From positions 1 to 64,000 of the forward strand of contig JAFDVR010000006.1 of NCBI GenBank assembly GCA_018268855.1: a DNA stretch of 64,000 bases. Reading direction: 5' to 3'. Shown piece by piece: positions 52,553 through 61,118 of this stretch (within the stretch, counting starts at the first letter, position 1; each line of letters starts with the position of its first letter). Under the pieces are notes generated by a model. The model was given only the letters and a program-made list of their open reading frames with translations, was not told the DNA's origin and searched no databases. The DNA comes from Acidobacteriota bacterium. GTDB lineage: Bacteria > Acidobacteriota > Terriglobia > Terriglobales > Acidobacteriaceae. The position numbers and the translations under genes are program-made.

Positions 52553-53485
52553 TCAAGGCAATCTGGCTAAAAACGCATCGCGCATAGCAGCATCCCGAAA
52601 CGCCTCCGTCCCTCCGGGCCGCTGTGTAGAAAGCGCCGCCGTCACATTCCCCATCGCGGCACACGTCTCCAGAGCCTTTCCATCCAGAAAACTCTTCAAA
52701 AAGCCTGCATTAAAGCTATCTCCAGCGCCAATCGTATCCACCGGTTCCACCCGCTGCGGTTCCACGTACCAGCGTTCGTTTCCCCGCTGCACCAGCGATC
52801 CGCGTGAACCCAGCTTCATCGCAACAATCGGCCCCTTCGCAGCCAATGCCTCTGCCGCATGCTCCGCATCCCGCGTTCCAGTCATGCGCACGGCCTCGTC
52901 TTCATTAGGCAAAACGATATCTACCAAGTGCAGCAACTCCTCCAGCGGAGCACCCCACTGCCCGTCCGGATCGTCGTTTGTATCCAGAGAAAGGCTTACG
53001 CCCGCGCCCTTCAATTGGCGGCACATCGCAGGCAGGTCCTTCTGGAGTCCCTTCTGCAAAAACAAGGAGGAGATATGCACGTGCCGGCTGCTCTCCAGGT
53101 ATCCCATATCGATATCGGCCAGCGTAAGCTCGGCCATCGTACCCAAATAAGTCAGTATGTGACGGGTAGCACCATGATGCAGCAAGATCGTAACACCGGT
53201 CTGCGTGCCGTCCTTTGAGTGGACCACGCGAGATAAATCCACGTTCGCCTCGCGCAGGCGTTCCAGCGCAATCATGCCAAGCGGATCACTGCCCACCTTT
53301 GTGATGAAGCCAACGTTCAATCCAAGCACGGCGATATTGTGCGCCAGAATAGCGGAGGAACTGCCCAGCGTAAGGCGGAAGTCGGACGCAAGAAGCTCGC
53401 GGTCGACAGGCATGGTTTCCGCCAGACCATAAAGAATCAGATCGAGGTTAATCTCACCGGCAATGGCAATATCGAAACGCTTCAT
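52553..53485 (-). CDS. PfkB-family carbohydrate kinase
   Basis: 310-residue ribokinase-like sugar kinase. N-terminal GEINLDLIL motif, a middle DTNDDPDGQWG, and the C-terminal ATP/catalytic signature VEPVDTIGAGDSFNAGFL with the catalytic Asp. In this neighbourhood (AgaS-like isomerase, DeoR regulator) it may phosphorylate tagatose-6-phosphate or a related sugar, but ribokinase-like enzymes vary widely. The start ATG 53485 (MKRFDIAIAGEINLDL) is preferred; no ribosome-binding site is obvious for either it or the TTG at 53503. An inverted repeat lies 26 nt upstream. Confidence 0.86.
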   Translation of the reverse strand: MKRFDIAIAGEINLDLILYGLAETMPVDRELLASDFRLTLGSSSAILAHNIAVLGLNVGFITKVGSDPLGMIALERLREANVDLSRVVHSKDGTQTGVTILLHHGATRHILTYLGTMAELTLADIDMGYLESSRHVHISSLFLQKGLQKDLPAMCRQLKGAGVSLSLDTNDDPDGQWGAPLEELLHLVDIVLPNEDEAVRMTGTRDAEHAAEALAAKGPIVAMKLGSRGSLVQRGNERWYVEPQRVEPVDTIGAGDSFNAGFLKSFLDGKALETCAAMGNVTAALSTQRPGGTEAFRDAAMRDAFLARLP

Positions 53486-53507
53486 AGGAAGATACCGGTC
53501 CAAAAAA

Positions 53508-53532
53508 CGTGATTTTTGTAATCAAAATCCGC
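53508..53532. promoter_or_regulatory. Candidate operator upstream of the PfkB kinase
   Basis: GATTTT-TGTAATC-AAAATC (53511-53529) is an inverted repeat with 6-bp arms, and flanking CG/CG bases extend the symmetry slightly. It lies 26 nt from the kinase start, where a repressor would act. The surrounding 53504-53640 gap is A+T-rich and otherwise empty. I did not find the same motif upstream of agaS, so the link to the DeoR protein is unproven. Confidence 0.3.
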
Positions 53533-53640
53533 GAAAAAACTGTATTTAGGGCTTTTTAGAAGCACCCGATTTTGGGGTTTCGCTTTCTATCTTTTATCAG
53601 ATGGCATCTCAAAAAAGAATCAATAACGAAATCGCGCACA

Positions 53641-54816
53641 CTATGCCTGATCGATCTGCTCGAGACGCCCATCGGGCGTAATCTCAAACCGGCCCCCATG
53701 GTAGTAGCTTCGAATCGGTAAGTAGCTGCATAACCAGATAAAGCTTCCCATCAAATCCCGCAGTGGATAGAGCCACGACTCCGCCATCCAATCACGTACG
53801 CCCAACGCACGCAGCACGACCATCGATTGCAACCAGCGGTTCAGGCAAGCGAGCACAAACATCGCCAATCCAGCCACGGGGTGCCCAACAAACAAGCCAA
53901 ATACCAGCCCGAGCAAGCCGAAAGGCATAGCAAACGTCAGACCCGTTCCCAAATGCCCCCACGGACGCGACCGCCGCGTACTCTGCATCCATCGCAACTG
54001 ATTGTGGAATGATTCCCTCCACGGCACCGGCGCTACGGTCAGCCCAATCACATGCGTGGAGAGCATCACGCCCTTCTTCTGCGCCGCCAGCCGGTTGCCC
54101 AGCACAAAGTCTTCCGCCCAATACGTGCCCAGGTCTTCATACCCGCCAGCCATCGCAAACGCCTCGCGCCGCAGAACCATCGTCACGCCCAGAGCAAAGT
54201 CCGCACCGGAGAGCATGTCCGCCACCAGCACACCCGACGTCATCTCCACGCTCTTGCCCAACGCATCCAGCCGTGTAGACAACTCGCCGCCCAGAGGTAC
54301 ACCCACATACACGCACGAAGCCAGCGTCATCCCCGGCTCTTCCAGCGCCTGGATGCAACGCAGCAGATAATCCGGCCGCACACGCGCATCCGCATCGCTC
54401 GTCACCAGGTGCTCGTTCTTCGCCGCCTCCGCCATCACGCTCAGCGAATACATCTTTGGATTAGGAAACTGCGGCTCGCCGCACGCGATAAACCGCGTAG
54501 GTACCTGCGGATGCCGCGCCGCCACCCTGCGCGCAAGCTGCAAACCCTCATCCGTCTCATGCCGCGCGCAGAAGATCACTTCGTAGTTCGCATACGTCTG
54601 GTGAAAAAAACCTTCAAGGTTTTCTTCAAGTCCATCTTCGCGCCCATGCAGCGGCTTCAACACACTAATAGGAGGCATGTAGTCCGCAGGCGTCGCCTCT
54701 TCCTTCAACCGCAACTTGCGAAAACGCCGCGCAGCCGCCAGCACCAGCCCGCAATAAATAGCGGACGTAACCGTGCCCAGCACCGCCAGATAATAGATGG
54801 CTCGCAGAATCAACAT
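53641..54816 (-). CDS. hpnI: GT2 glycosyltransferase, HpnI/ceramide glucosyltransferase-like
   Basis: Membrane glycosyltransferase of 391 residues with one N-terminal and several C-terminal helices. The GT2 catalytic region has the metal-binding LVTSDADARVRPDYL, the FWAED-like TYWAEDFVLGNRL, and the QLRWMQSTRR (Q/RxxRW) motif. The best fit is HpnI, which adds GlcNAc to bacteriohopanetetrol, but the ceramide glucosyltransferase family is close. No other hopanoid gene is adjacent; a ChbG/HpnK-type deacetylase lies at 8783-9634. It follows the HspR-like gene by 38 nt on the same strand. Confidence 0.7.
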   Translation of the reverse strand: MLILRAIYYLAVLGTVTSAIYCGLVLAAARRFRKLRLKEEATPADYMPPISVLKPLHGREDGLEENLEGFFHQTYANYEVIFCARHETDEGLQLARRVAARHPQVPTRFIACGEPQFPNPKMYSLSVMAEAAKNEHLVTSDADARVRPDYLLRCIQALEEPGMTLASCVYVGVPLGGELSTRLDALGKSVEMTSGVLVADMLSGADFALGVTMVLRREAFAMAGGYEDLGTYWAEDFVLGNRLAAQKKGVMLSTHVIGLTVAPVPWRESFHNQLRWMQSTRRSRPWGHLGTGLTFAMPFGLLGLVFGLFVGHPVAGLAMFVLACLNRWLQSMVVLRALGVRDWMAESWLYPLRDLMGSFIWLCSYLPIRSYYHGGRFEITPDGRLEQIDQA

Positions 54817-54854
54817 GAGGCTATGCGTTGAGTGTACTTCGTACCCGGCCCGAT

Positions 54855-55277
54855 TTACTTCTTGCGCGGCGTGCGCCCGGCAGGATTGGGATTGCTCTCG
54901 CGCGGCTGCATCACAATCGGCTTGCGCATCGGCACCAGCCCCGGCTGCTCATTCATGCTCTGCATGCGCTGCAACATCTCCGACCGCACGTAGTCCACAA
55001 ACCCCTGCATCTGCCGGTTCATCTCCTCCATGCGTTCGCGCATCTGCAACACAATGGCAATGCCGGCAATGTTCACGCCCAGATCCCGCGCCAAATTCAG
55101 AATGAACTCCAGCCGCTCCAGGTCCTCGTCGGTATAAAGACGCGTGTTCCCATCCGACCGCGAAGGCCGCAACAACCCCTCACGCTCATACAAACGCAGC
55201 GTCTGCGGATGAATGTCATACATCTCAGCCACCGCCGAGATCATGTACGCTCCACGGGATTTACGTTTCGTCGCCAT
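54855..55277 (-). CDS. MerR-family regulator, HspR-like
   Basis: 140-residue MerR-type DNA-binding protein. Residues ~10-80 hold the winged helix (YMISAVAEMYDIHPQTLRLYEREGLLRPSR then NTRLYTDEDLERLEFI), with a helical dimerisation region (VLQMRERMEEMNRQM) and a Pro/Arg-rich tail. The sequence is closest in style to HspR, repressor of the dnaK heat-shock operon, but dnaK is not adjacent; a dnaJ gene lies 4.5 kb upstream on the same strand. No HspR-type inverted repeat (HAIR) is evident in front of it. Confidence 0.75.
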   Translation of the reverse strand: MATKRKSRGAYMISAVAEMYDIHPQTLRLYEREGLLRPSRSDGNTRLYTDEDLERLEFILNLARDLGVNIAGIAIVLQMRERMEEMNRQMQGFVDYVRSEMLQRMQSMNEQPGLVPMRKPIVMQPRESNPNPAGRTPRKK

Positions 55278-55339
55278 CTGTCTCTCTTCTGGATATTAGA
55301 TGCAGCACCCGTTTGTAAAGTCCTTTCGGATGGGGGTGC

Positions 55340-55372
55340 CCCATCCATTCGCGCTTTTTGCGAATGGGTGGG
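55340..55372. repeat. Large intergenic hairpin, dispersed-repeat style
   Basis: CCCATCCATTCGC (55340-55352) pairs with GCGAATGGGTGGG (55360-55372) with one G-U, forming a 13-bp stem around GCTTTTT. It follows a G-run (GGGGGTGCC). It lies in the 131-nt gap between the ABC permease stop and the HspR-like start. Similar single hairpins are frequent in Acidobacteria intergenic DNA as I recall; it could also be a terminator for the permease gene. Confidence 0.6.
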
Positions 55373-55408
55373 TTATCGGGCGATAGTGATGATTGCGATC
55401 AAAGGCGA

Positions 55409-56926
55409 TCACAAATCGTGCATAGGCACCGGCACATCCACTTGTTCGGCACGGTGAAAATGAGACAAGGGGGCGAATGTATCGATCACGATCATGGAAC
55501 GTCTAAGGCTTGCCTCATCGGAAGGGAAAACCGTGCCAGAGAAAGGATCGCGCAGGAAAAAGGTCATGCCGAAGGTGGAGAGAGGGTCTTTGCTGATCTG
55601 TTCCAGACCTGGCGAGTAGTCGGGCGTACACCATCCTGGCAACGAGTCCACGCGCTGCATCGTGTCAGAGTTCTGCAGGAATGCGTGAACACATTGGCTT
55701 CCGTTACCGGGTTGTTGGCATCGCAGAATGATTGCTGCTCCAGATCGTCCCGACGAGGTCGAGCAGTGTCCAATGTCAGAGGAGCGGAGCGTTCCATTAA
55801 ACGCCGGGACTTTCTCTCGTTCCCTGTTCGCCAGTATGGTCAACGAGTGCTCGAGTTCCACGGTAAAAGCTTTATCGCGAAGTAGTGGAATGATCCTTGC
55901 CGGAACAAAGAATCCTAGGGGGACGCTCGGAGTTCCGCTCTCCCAAACCCACGGGTCTATTTCCGTGCGATAGATTTCCTTGCCGTTCGCGCTTAGAAGT
56001 CGCACCATGGTCCGGTCGCTTTTCAGAACAGTATGGTTCGGCATACCAGACACTTCAATGGGAAGCAGTAAATGCGTCGCATCTGGTTCTGCTCCTGCGC
56101 GTTCAACCGTCGGAGAGCGATCTAGTGTCAGTTGCCCCAAGGATAATCGTATCGAGCTTGCATCTGCCTGATCGCCAGATAGCTTCTCCTGAATTCCGAA
56201 GCTGAAATTCCACGGCAGGAACAAGGTGAGTGCAAATGCGACTGCGCCGTAAACAGTTGTGCGCCGGGACCACGCTGTTTGGCGAGACGCGTACTGCCTC
56301 CAGAGAACTAACGACACTGTCACAACTAGCACTACCTGTCCAGAGTAGTCGCCTATCCATTCAATGCCGGAACGGCTGCTGGACCTGTGGAGATATGCAC
56401 TTCCTCCATGTAGAAACGTTCCGGTCACATCGACCGCAGTGCCGATTAAAAATACGAGAGCTGAACCGATAACGGCTTCCATCATTGTTTCTGTGACTGC
56501 GGCAATACACATTGCGGGGAGCGTAAGGACGACGCCGAAATACAGATTGTGGGGTAAGGCTGCCTTCATCGCTTGTAACAAGGTAAAACTGCGGAACGTA
56601 ATCTGAAGCACATCGGAGGTAAAGATGACCGCTTGCACGAGGAGAATGAAAAGTAGCTTTGCGAGGAACAGGTCACGTCGGCGAATGGGACGGACAAACC
56701 AGTCTTGAGTGACTCCCGGTATGGCATCTTGCTGAATGATTGCGATCACCATCAAGACGATGGCTATCTCAGCGATGATGACTGCTGGAAGTCGCAAGAA
56801 GGCGAGTTGTCCTGAGACGGAACCATGGTGCAGTCGAAGCAGGGCTGGAAGCATCTCGATAAAGCCGAAGATGAGGAAAGCTCTCCAAAGCAATTTCCAG
56901 TCTTTACGAAAGATGTGAAGAACCAA
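55409..56926 (-). CDS. ABC transporter membrane protein
   Basis: 505-residue protein with about six to seven membrane helices in the N-terminal half (LRLPAVIIAEIAIVLMVIAIIQQ; LLFILLVQAVIFTSDVLQI; VVLVVTVSLVLW) and a large soluble, probably extracytoplasmic, C-terminal part with four Cys. It overlaps the upstream ATPase gene by 23 bp and belongs to a three-gene unit with a GntR regulator, so it is the membrane partner of an ABC-2/YtrF-like exporter. Function unknown; related GntR-YtrA clusters respond to cell-wall-active compounds. Confidence 0.72.
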   Translation of the reverse strand: MVLHIFRKDWKLLWRAFLIFGFIEMLPALLRLHHGSVSGQLAFLRLPAVIIAEIAIVLMVIAIIQQDAIPGVTQDWFVRPIRRRDLFLAKLLFILLVQAVIFTSDVLQITFRSFTLLQAMKAALPHNLYFGVVLTLPAMCIAAVTETMMEAVIGSALVFLIGTAVDVTGTFLHGGSAYLHRSSSRSGIEWIGDYSGQVVLVVTVSLVLWRQYASRQTAWSRRTTVYGAVAFALTLFLPWNFSFGIQEKLSGDQADASSIRLSLGQLTLDRSPTVERAGAEPDATHLLLPIEVSGMPNHTVLKSDRTMVRLLSANGKEIYRTEIDPWVWESGTPSVPLGFFVPARIIPLLRDKAFTVELEHSLTILANREREKVPAFNGTLRSSDIGHCSTSSGRSGAAIILRCQQPGNGSQCVHAFLQNSDTMQRVDSLPGWCTPDYSPGLEQISKDPLSTFGMTFFLRDPFSGTVFPSDEASLRRSMIVIDTFAPLSHFHRAEQVDVPVPMHDL

Positions 56927-57827
56927 TTTCTACCTCCTCGTAGGCTTCTGCCGACGTGGCTCGAGCAGTTGCAGTGAAGACCGAGCGCAGGCCGATTGGC
57001 TCCACTTCGAGGTGGCGGTGGCTCAGTCCTAGTATTTCTATGTCTCGATGTAACTGCTTTTCGCTGAAATGCGAGTCAATGAAGGACAGAACACTGCCGG
57101 ATTGCCGTCGATTAATCCATGAAGACGGAAGCGTTTCAGGGAGTACATCATCATCCAGCGTTATGTTCACTGCTCGATGCCGCTGCATAAGCGATTCCAT
57201 GCTCTCTTGAAACAGAAGCCGCCCTTCGCTGAGGAAAGCAACGTCTGTAGCGAAGGTCTCAATATCACTGAGGTCATGCGTGGAGATAAACAACGTCATC
57301 TGCCCAGCCTCGTGAAGGACCCCTTCCATGAACTCGTCACGGATAAGCGGATCAAGGCCATTGAACGGCTCGTCGAGGATGAGCAACTCCGGATGATAGC
57401 AAAGCGCACATGCAAGCGCGGCCTTCATCCTGTTGCCGTGCGAAAGCTGCGAGATTTTGCGGTCGACAGGAAGCCGAAGCATCGCTACGACTTTGCGCTC
57501 CAGATCATGGTCCCACGTGGGATAGAACGGACGTAGGTAGGCAAGGTATTCGGCCAGGCTAAGAGCAGCGGGAAGCTTCTGGTTCTCAGAGACATATCCG
57601 ATTCGCGCCAGTTCATGGATCGTCAGGTTTCGGGAATCCACACCAAAGACCTGTGCGCTTCCGGCGTCTGGTTGCAGAATGTTCATCAATAGCTTGATGG
57701 TCGTCGTTTTTCCCGCACCATTCGCTCCGATCAATGCAAATGCGCTTCCTTCTTCCACTTTGAGACTTAAGTTCCGAAGCGCTCCGTGATTTCCGTAGCG
57801 CTTGGAGAGGTTATCGAGCTTGAGCAT
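56904..57827 (-). CDS. ABC transporter ATP-binding protein
   Basis: 307-residue ATPase with Walker A IGANGAGKTT (~33-42), Q-loop region YVSENQK, a slightly atypical signature LSHGNRMKAALACAL, Walker B LLILDEPFNGLDP and the H-loop STHDLSDIE. The last ~80 residues form an accessory domain. It is typical of ABC-2 exporters (drug, bacitracin or nisin-type resistance). It sits between the GntR regulator (17-bp overlap) and the membrane protein (23-bp overlap), so the three are translated together. Confidence 0.88.
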   Translation of the reverse strand: MLKLDNLSKRYGNHGALRNLSLKVEEGSAFALIGANGAGKTTTIKLLMNILQPDAGSAQVFGVDSRNLTIHELARIGYVSENQKLPAALSLAEYLAYLRPFYPTWDHDLERKVVAMLRLPVDRKISQLSHGNRMKAALACALCYHPELLILDEPFNGLDPLIRDEFMEGVLHEAGQMTLFISTHDLSDIETFATDVAFLSEGRLLFQESMESLMQRHRAVNITLDDDVLPETLPSSWINRRQSGSVLSFIDSHFSEKQLHRDIEILGLSHRHLEVEPIGLRSVFTATARATSAEAYEEVEIGSSHLS

Positions 57828-58230
57828 GAGCTTCCCTCACGGAATCATCATCGGGACATAGGGTTTCCCACGCCTCAGTAATCGCACGATGCACCTCTGA
57901 CGGGCGAGCGCCGACACGGAGTGCTTCCACCACTAGAGCGGTCACTTGGTCTTTGAGCAGGCGTCTGCGGTCCCCAACGGGAGCGGTTGGAAGGTCTGCG
58001 ACGACCGTTCCCACGCCGGGGCGCGCTTCAAGAAAGCGCTCACGGATAAGGTGTTGGATGATCTTCTGGGCGGTGTTCGGATGAATTTTGAGTTCTGTGG
58101 CGAGTGTCCGCACGGACGGAAAGGCCTGTCCCGCGACATATTCACCGCTCACGAACGCTTTTGTCGCAGCGAATACGATCTGGTCAAAAATCGGCTCGCC
58201 TGGCTTCAGTTTGAGTGATAGTAGTGACAC
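57811..58230 (-). CDS. GntR-family regulator, YtrA subfamily
   Basis: 139-residue repressor with an N-terminal GntR winged helix (FDQIVFAATKAFVSGEY, AFPSVRTLATELKIHPNTAQKIIQHL) and a short C-terminal helical dimerisation part, the YtrA layout. Start GTG 58230 is the family N-terminus. No ribosome-binding site precedes it, and the start codon lies in a long inverted repeat (58217-58252), which suggests autoregulation and possibly a leaderless or weakly initiated mRNA. It overlaps the ATPase gene by 17 bp. Confidence 0.88.
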   Translation of the reverse strand: MSLLSLKLKPGEPIFDQIVFAATKAFVSGEYVAGQAFPSVRTLATELKIHPNTAQKIIQHLIRERFLEARPGVGTVVADLPTAPVGDRRRLLKDQVTALVVEALRVGARPSEVHRAITEAWETLCPDDDSVREAHAQAR

Positions 58231-58252
58231 ATAGGTACAGTGTCACACTATC
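58217..58252. promoter_or_regulatory. Inverted repeat over the start of the GntR gene (candidate operator)
   Basis: GATAGTAGTGACAC (58217-58230) and GTGTCACACTATC (58240-58252) are inverted copies, differing by one inserted A, with a 9-bp spacer. The left arm covers the GTG start of the GntR regulator. YtrA-type regulators bind inverted repeats at their own promoters, so this is the expected operator. Confidence 0.6.
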
Positions 58253-58304
58253 AATGTTACAGTCAAGGCAAGAAAGAGACGGATGATGAATGAGAGGAGA
58301 ACCA

Positions 58305-58328
58305 CCCTAATCCCTAATCCCTAAAAAC
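58305..58328. repeat. Heptamer tandem repeat (CCCTAAT x3) before the SDR gene
   Basis: CCCTAAT, CCCTAAT, CCCTAAA followed by AAC occupy 58305-58328. The unit length and CCCTAAAAAC ending match the TGTTCCC array at 50352-50395. It lies in the 160-nt divergent gap between the GntR and SDR genes, 63 nt from the SDR start. Confidence 0.7.
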
Positions 58329-58390
58329 AGTCACGCAAATCCCCGTCACCCAGCAAACACCCGCTCCCAAACCCGCCATCTCATCCACAC

Positions 58391-59512
58391 ATGACCATCA
58401 AACGAGCAGCATGGAACGCAGGCAAAACCGCCGCCACCTACGGTGCCAGATACGCCGTCCGTAGAGCCAAACAATCCACCGCGCTCAAGGCGGCCGCTCT
58501 CACCGCAGGGCTCGCCGCAGGAGTGACCGTCGGTGTCGCCGCCTACATCCATAGCAGCCGCCGGCGCTCCATGCGCGGAAAGGTCGTCGTCATCACCGGC
58601 GGCTCGCGCGGACTCGGCCTCGAAATCGCTCGCCAGTTCGGCCTCGCCGGATCGCACCTCGTGCTCGCCGCGCGTGATGAAGAAGAACTGCAGCGCGCCC
58701 GCGTCATGCTCGCCAACGAAAAAGCCGCGCACAACGGAGAGAGCGTCGAAACCGTCGTCGCAGACGTCTCCACCCCAGAAGGCGCGCAAAAAGTCATCGA
58801 CGCCGCGCACGACCGTTACGGACGCATCGATGTCCTCGTCAACAACGCCGGCGTGATGCACGTCGCGCCCTTCGTCGATCAGCCCACCGAAGCCTTCGAA
58901 GAAGCCATGCGCACCAACTTCTTCAGCGCGCTCTACATGACGCAGGCCGTCGTCGAGGAGATGCGCCAGCGCGGCGAAGGACACATCGTCAACATCGCCA
59001 GCATCGGCGGCAAGATCGCCGTGCCGCACATGCTTCCCTACGTCGCCAGCAAATTCGCCTTCGTCGGATTCAGCGAAGGCCTCCACGCCGAACTCGCGCC
59101 CGACGGCGTCCACGTCCTCACCGTCTGCCCCGGCCTCATGCGCACCGGCTCCTTCGTGCAGGCCAAGTTCGGAGGACGCCGCCAGGAAGAGTACACGTGG
59201 TTCGGCCTCAGCTCCGCCACACCGGGCCTCTCCATCTCCGCCCGCGCCGCCGCGCGCAAGATCTTCCGCTCCACGGTCGCCGGATGCGCCGAGATCACCA
59301 TCACGCCGCAGGCATGGGTCGCTGCCCGCATCGTCGGCGTGGCTCCCGGCAAAGCCGCCTGTCTTGCCGGAATGGCGAACAAAGCCATCCTGCCGAAGGA
59401 AGGCGGTATATCGGAACCAGTGCGCGGAGCCGAACTCCGCCAGCCCACCAATACCGCCGCCAAAGCATGGAGCACACACCTGCAAACGCAGCACAACCAA
59501 ATCGCAAGCTGA
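58391..59512 (+). CDS. Short-chain dehydrogenase/reductase with N-terminal membrane segment
   Basis: 373-residue SDR. The first ~58 residues hold an Arg/Lys-rich start and an Ala/Gly-rich hydrophobic segment (ALKAAALTAGLAAGVTVGVAA) that probably anchors it to the membrane. The Rossmann motif is VVITGGSRGLGLEIA, the catalytic serine lies in VNIASIGG and the YxxxK dyad in YVASKFAF. The C-terminal ~90 residues exceed the usual SDR length. Substrate unknown. Confidence 0.85.
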   Translation: MTIKRAAWNAGKTAATYGARYAVRRAKQSTALKAAALTAGLAAGVTVGVAAYIHSSRRRSMRGKVVVITGGSRGLGLEIARQFGLAGSHLVLAARDEEELQRARVMLANEKAAHNGESVETVVADVSTPEGAQKVIDAAHDRYGRIDVLVNNAGVMHVAPFVDQPTEAFEEAMRTNFFSALYMTQAVVEEMRQRGEGHIVNIASIGGKIAVPHMLPYVASKFAFVGFSEGLHAELAPDGVHVLTVCPGLMRTGSFVQAKFGGRRQEEYTWFGLSSATPGLSISARAAARKIFRSTVAGCAEITITPQAWVAARIVGVAPGKAACLAGMANKAILPKEGGISEPVRGAELRQPTNTAAKAWSTHLQTQHNQIAS

Positions 59513-59622
59513 GTGTTCGAAACTGCCCCGAAGCATGTCAAGCCCCCGATCATCCTAAGTCTCAGAATCAAAATGGTTTACCTGTTGCCGGATTACCCTG
59601 CTCGAGGCGCTAAAATAGAAAT

Positions 59623-59670
59623 AGCCGTGAACTCACTCCCAACGGGAGGCAGTCGCGGCTAAGTCTTTTT
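59623..59670 (+). ncRNA. Unidentified structured element with terminator-like T-run
   Basis: AGCCGTGA (59623-59630) pairs with TCGCGGCT (59653-59660, one G-U). Inside, CTCCC-AAC-GGGAG (59636-59648) forms a second stem, with ACTCA and GCAG internal-loop strands. AAGTCTTTTT follows (59661-59670), so it can terminate plus-strand transcripts. It may simply be the terminator of the SDR gene 110 nt upstream, or a small RNA; a TAAAAT -10-like box lies at 59611-59616. Near the other end of this 272-nt gap are a run of eight G (59767-59774) and a 12-bp palindrome AGGGGTACCCCT (59775-59786). Confidence 0.4.
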
Positions 59671-59784
59671 AAAGCAGGATTTTACCTATAACCCCAATGA
59701 ATGGAGGATTTTACAGACACCCTAATTTGCAAGTTATTAATAAGAAAGAACTTACAAATCGATCTAGGGGGGGGAGGGGTACCC

Positions 59785-61008
59785 CTACACCCTACTGAAC
59801 AGCTCTTCCCGAGGATCACCCGGGTTCAACTCCGCAAGCTCCCGAAGGATCTCCTTCGAGCGCTCATCGGCAATCTTAGGCACCACGATCTTCACTTCCA
59901 CAATCTGGTCGCCGCGCGCGCCGTCCTTCGTAGCAGAAGCTACGCCCTTCTCCCGCAGACGCAGCTTCTGCCCCGTCTGCGTTCCCGGCGGAATCTTCAG
60001 CGTTGCGCGGCCATCGATCGTCGGAACATCCACCTTCGTGCCCAGCGCGGCCTCAAATGCCATCACCGGCACCACCACCTGAATGTCGTCGCCCACACGC
60101 GTAAACACCGGATGCGTTCCCGCGCGAATCACGAGGTACAGATCGCCCGGAGCTCCGCCCCGCACTCCGGCATTTCCCTTGCCCGCCAAACGGATGCGCT
60201 GTCCATCGCGCGTTCCCGCCTTGATGCGGAACTCCAGCGGCTCACGCTTCGTCACCACGCCGTCGCCATGGCACGTCGGACAAGCGTTCTGCACCTGCCC
60301 CGTACCTCCGCAGCGCGGACACTGGATGTTGAACTTCATCCGTCCGCCCATCTGCGTCACCTGCCCCGATCCATGGCATTCCGGACACGTATGCGGCCCG
60401 CCCGTCGTCGACTGCCCCTTGCACGTCGGACAGACTTCCTGCCGCTGGATCTCGAGCTTCGTCACGCCGCCGCGAATAGCAGTCCAGAAATCAATCTGCA
60501 CCTGATACTCAAGATCGGTTCCCGGAACCGGCCCGCGCGGCTGCTGCTCGCGTCCGCCTTGGAACATCGATCCAAAAATATCTTTGAAAGACGATCCAAA
60601 TCCGCCGCCACCCTGCTGCTGCTGACCGCGACCGCCACCACCGCCGCTGAAGCCAGAAAAATCAAATCCACCAAAATCAAACGGAACACCTTGTCCGCCA
60701 GCCGGTCCCGCACCGCGTCCAGCGCCGCCGCCGTAGCCGCCACGCGCTGCTGCTTCCGCAGCCGCAGGATCGATGTTGTCTGAATAAAATCCGAGCTGGT
60801 CGTAGACCTTGCGCTTCTTTGCGTCCGAAAGGACGTCATTCGCCTCCGAGATCTCCTTGAACTTCTCCTCGGCCGTCTTGTCGCCCGGATTCACGTCCGG
60901 GTGATATTTACGCGCAAGCTTCTTGAACGCCTTGCGAATCTCGTCCGCCGTGGCTGTCTTCTTCACGCCGAGCGTGCCGTAATAATCCTTGTTCTGTGTC
61001 GGTGCCAT
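59785..61008 (-). CDS. dnaJ: Chaperone DnaJ
   Basis: Hsp40 co-chaperone of 407 residues that stimulates DnaK ATPase. N-terminal J domain with HPD (H36-D38), a Gly/Phe/Gln-rich linker (~70-165), the zinc-binding CxxCxGxG-type repeats ([32 protein letters not shown]) and two C-terminal beta domains. The first repeat lacks its final Gly. It stands alone, without dnaK/grpE beside it. Its stop overlaps a 12-bp palindrome. Confidence 0.96.
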   Translation of the reverse strand: MAPTQNKDYYGTLGVKKTATADEIRKAFKKLARKYHPDVNPGDKTAEEKFKEISEANDVLSDAKKRKVYDQLGFYSDNIDPAAAEAAARGGYGGGAGRGAGPAGGQGVPFDFGGFDFSGFSGGGGGRGQQQQGGGGFGSSFKDIFGSMFQGGREQQPRGPVPGTDLEYQVQIDFWTAIRGGVTKLEIQRQEVCPTCKGQSTTGGPHTCPECHGSGQVTQMGGRMKFNIQCPRCGGTGQVQNACPTCHGDGVVTKREPLEFRIKAGTRDGQRIRLAGKGNAGVRGGAPGDLYLVIRAGTHPVFTRVGDDIQVVVPVMAFEAALGTKVDVPTIDGRATLKIPPGTQTGQKLRLREKGVASATKDGARGDQIVEVKIVVPKIADERSKEILRELAELNPGDPREELFSRV

Positions 61009-61118
61009 ATCGTTAGCTAGAAGATTAGATGATAATTACTCACTCACGTTGCGAATGTGATTTTTCGTGGACACCCAATACTCTCTCGAATGACGTCAGA
61101 ATATTGCAGGAGGTTTGC

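Noticed and set aside
53560..53610. AgaR-type CTTTC direct repeats near the PfkB kinase
   Set aside because: TTTCGCTTTC and CTTTT stretches occur, but spacing does not match the E. coli AgaR site well enough to call it.
59701..60783. Plus-strand 360-residue open frame
   Set aside because: It lies opposite dnaJ and is Arg/Ala/Thr-rich without domains. DnaJ is unmistakable on the other strand.
61009..61118. CIRCE or HAIR heat-shock operator upstream of dnaJ
   Set aside because: No matching inverted repeat was found in the gap before dnaJ.
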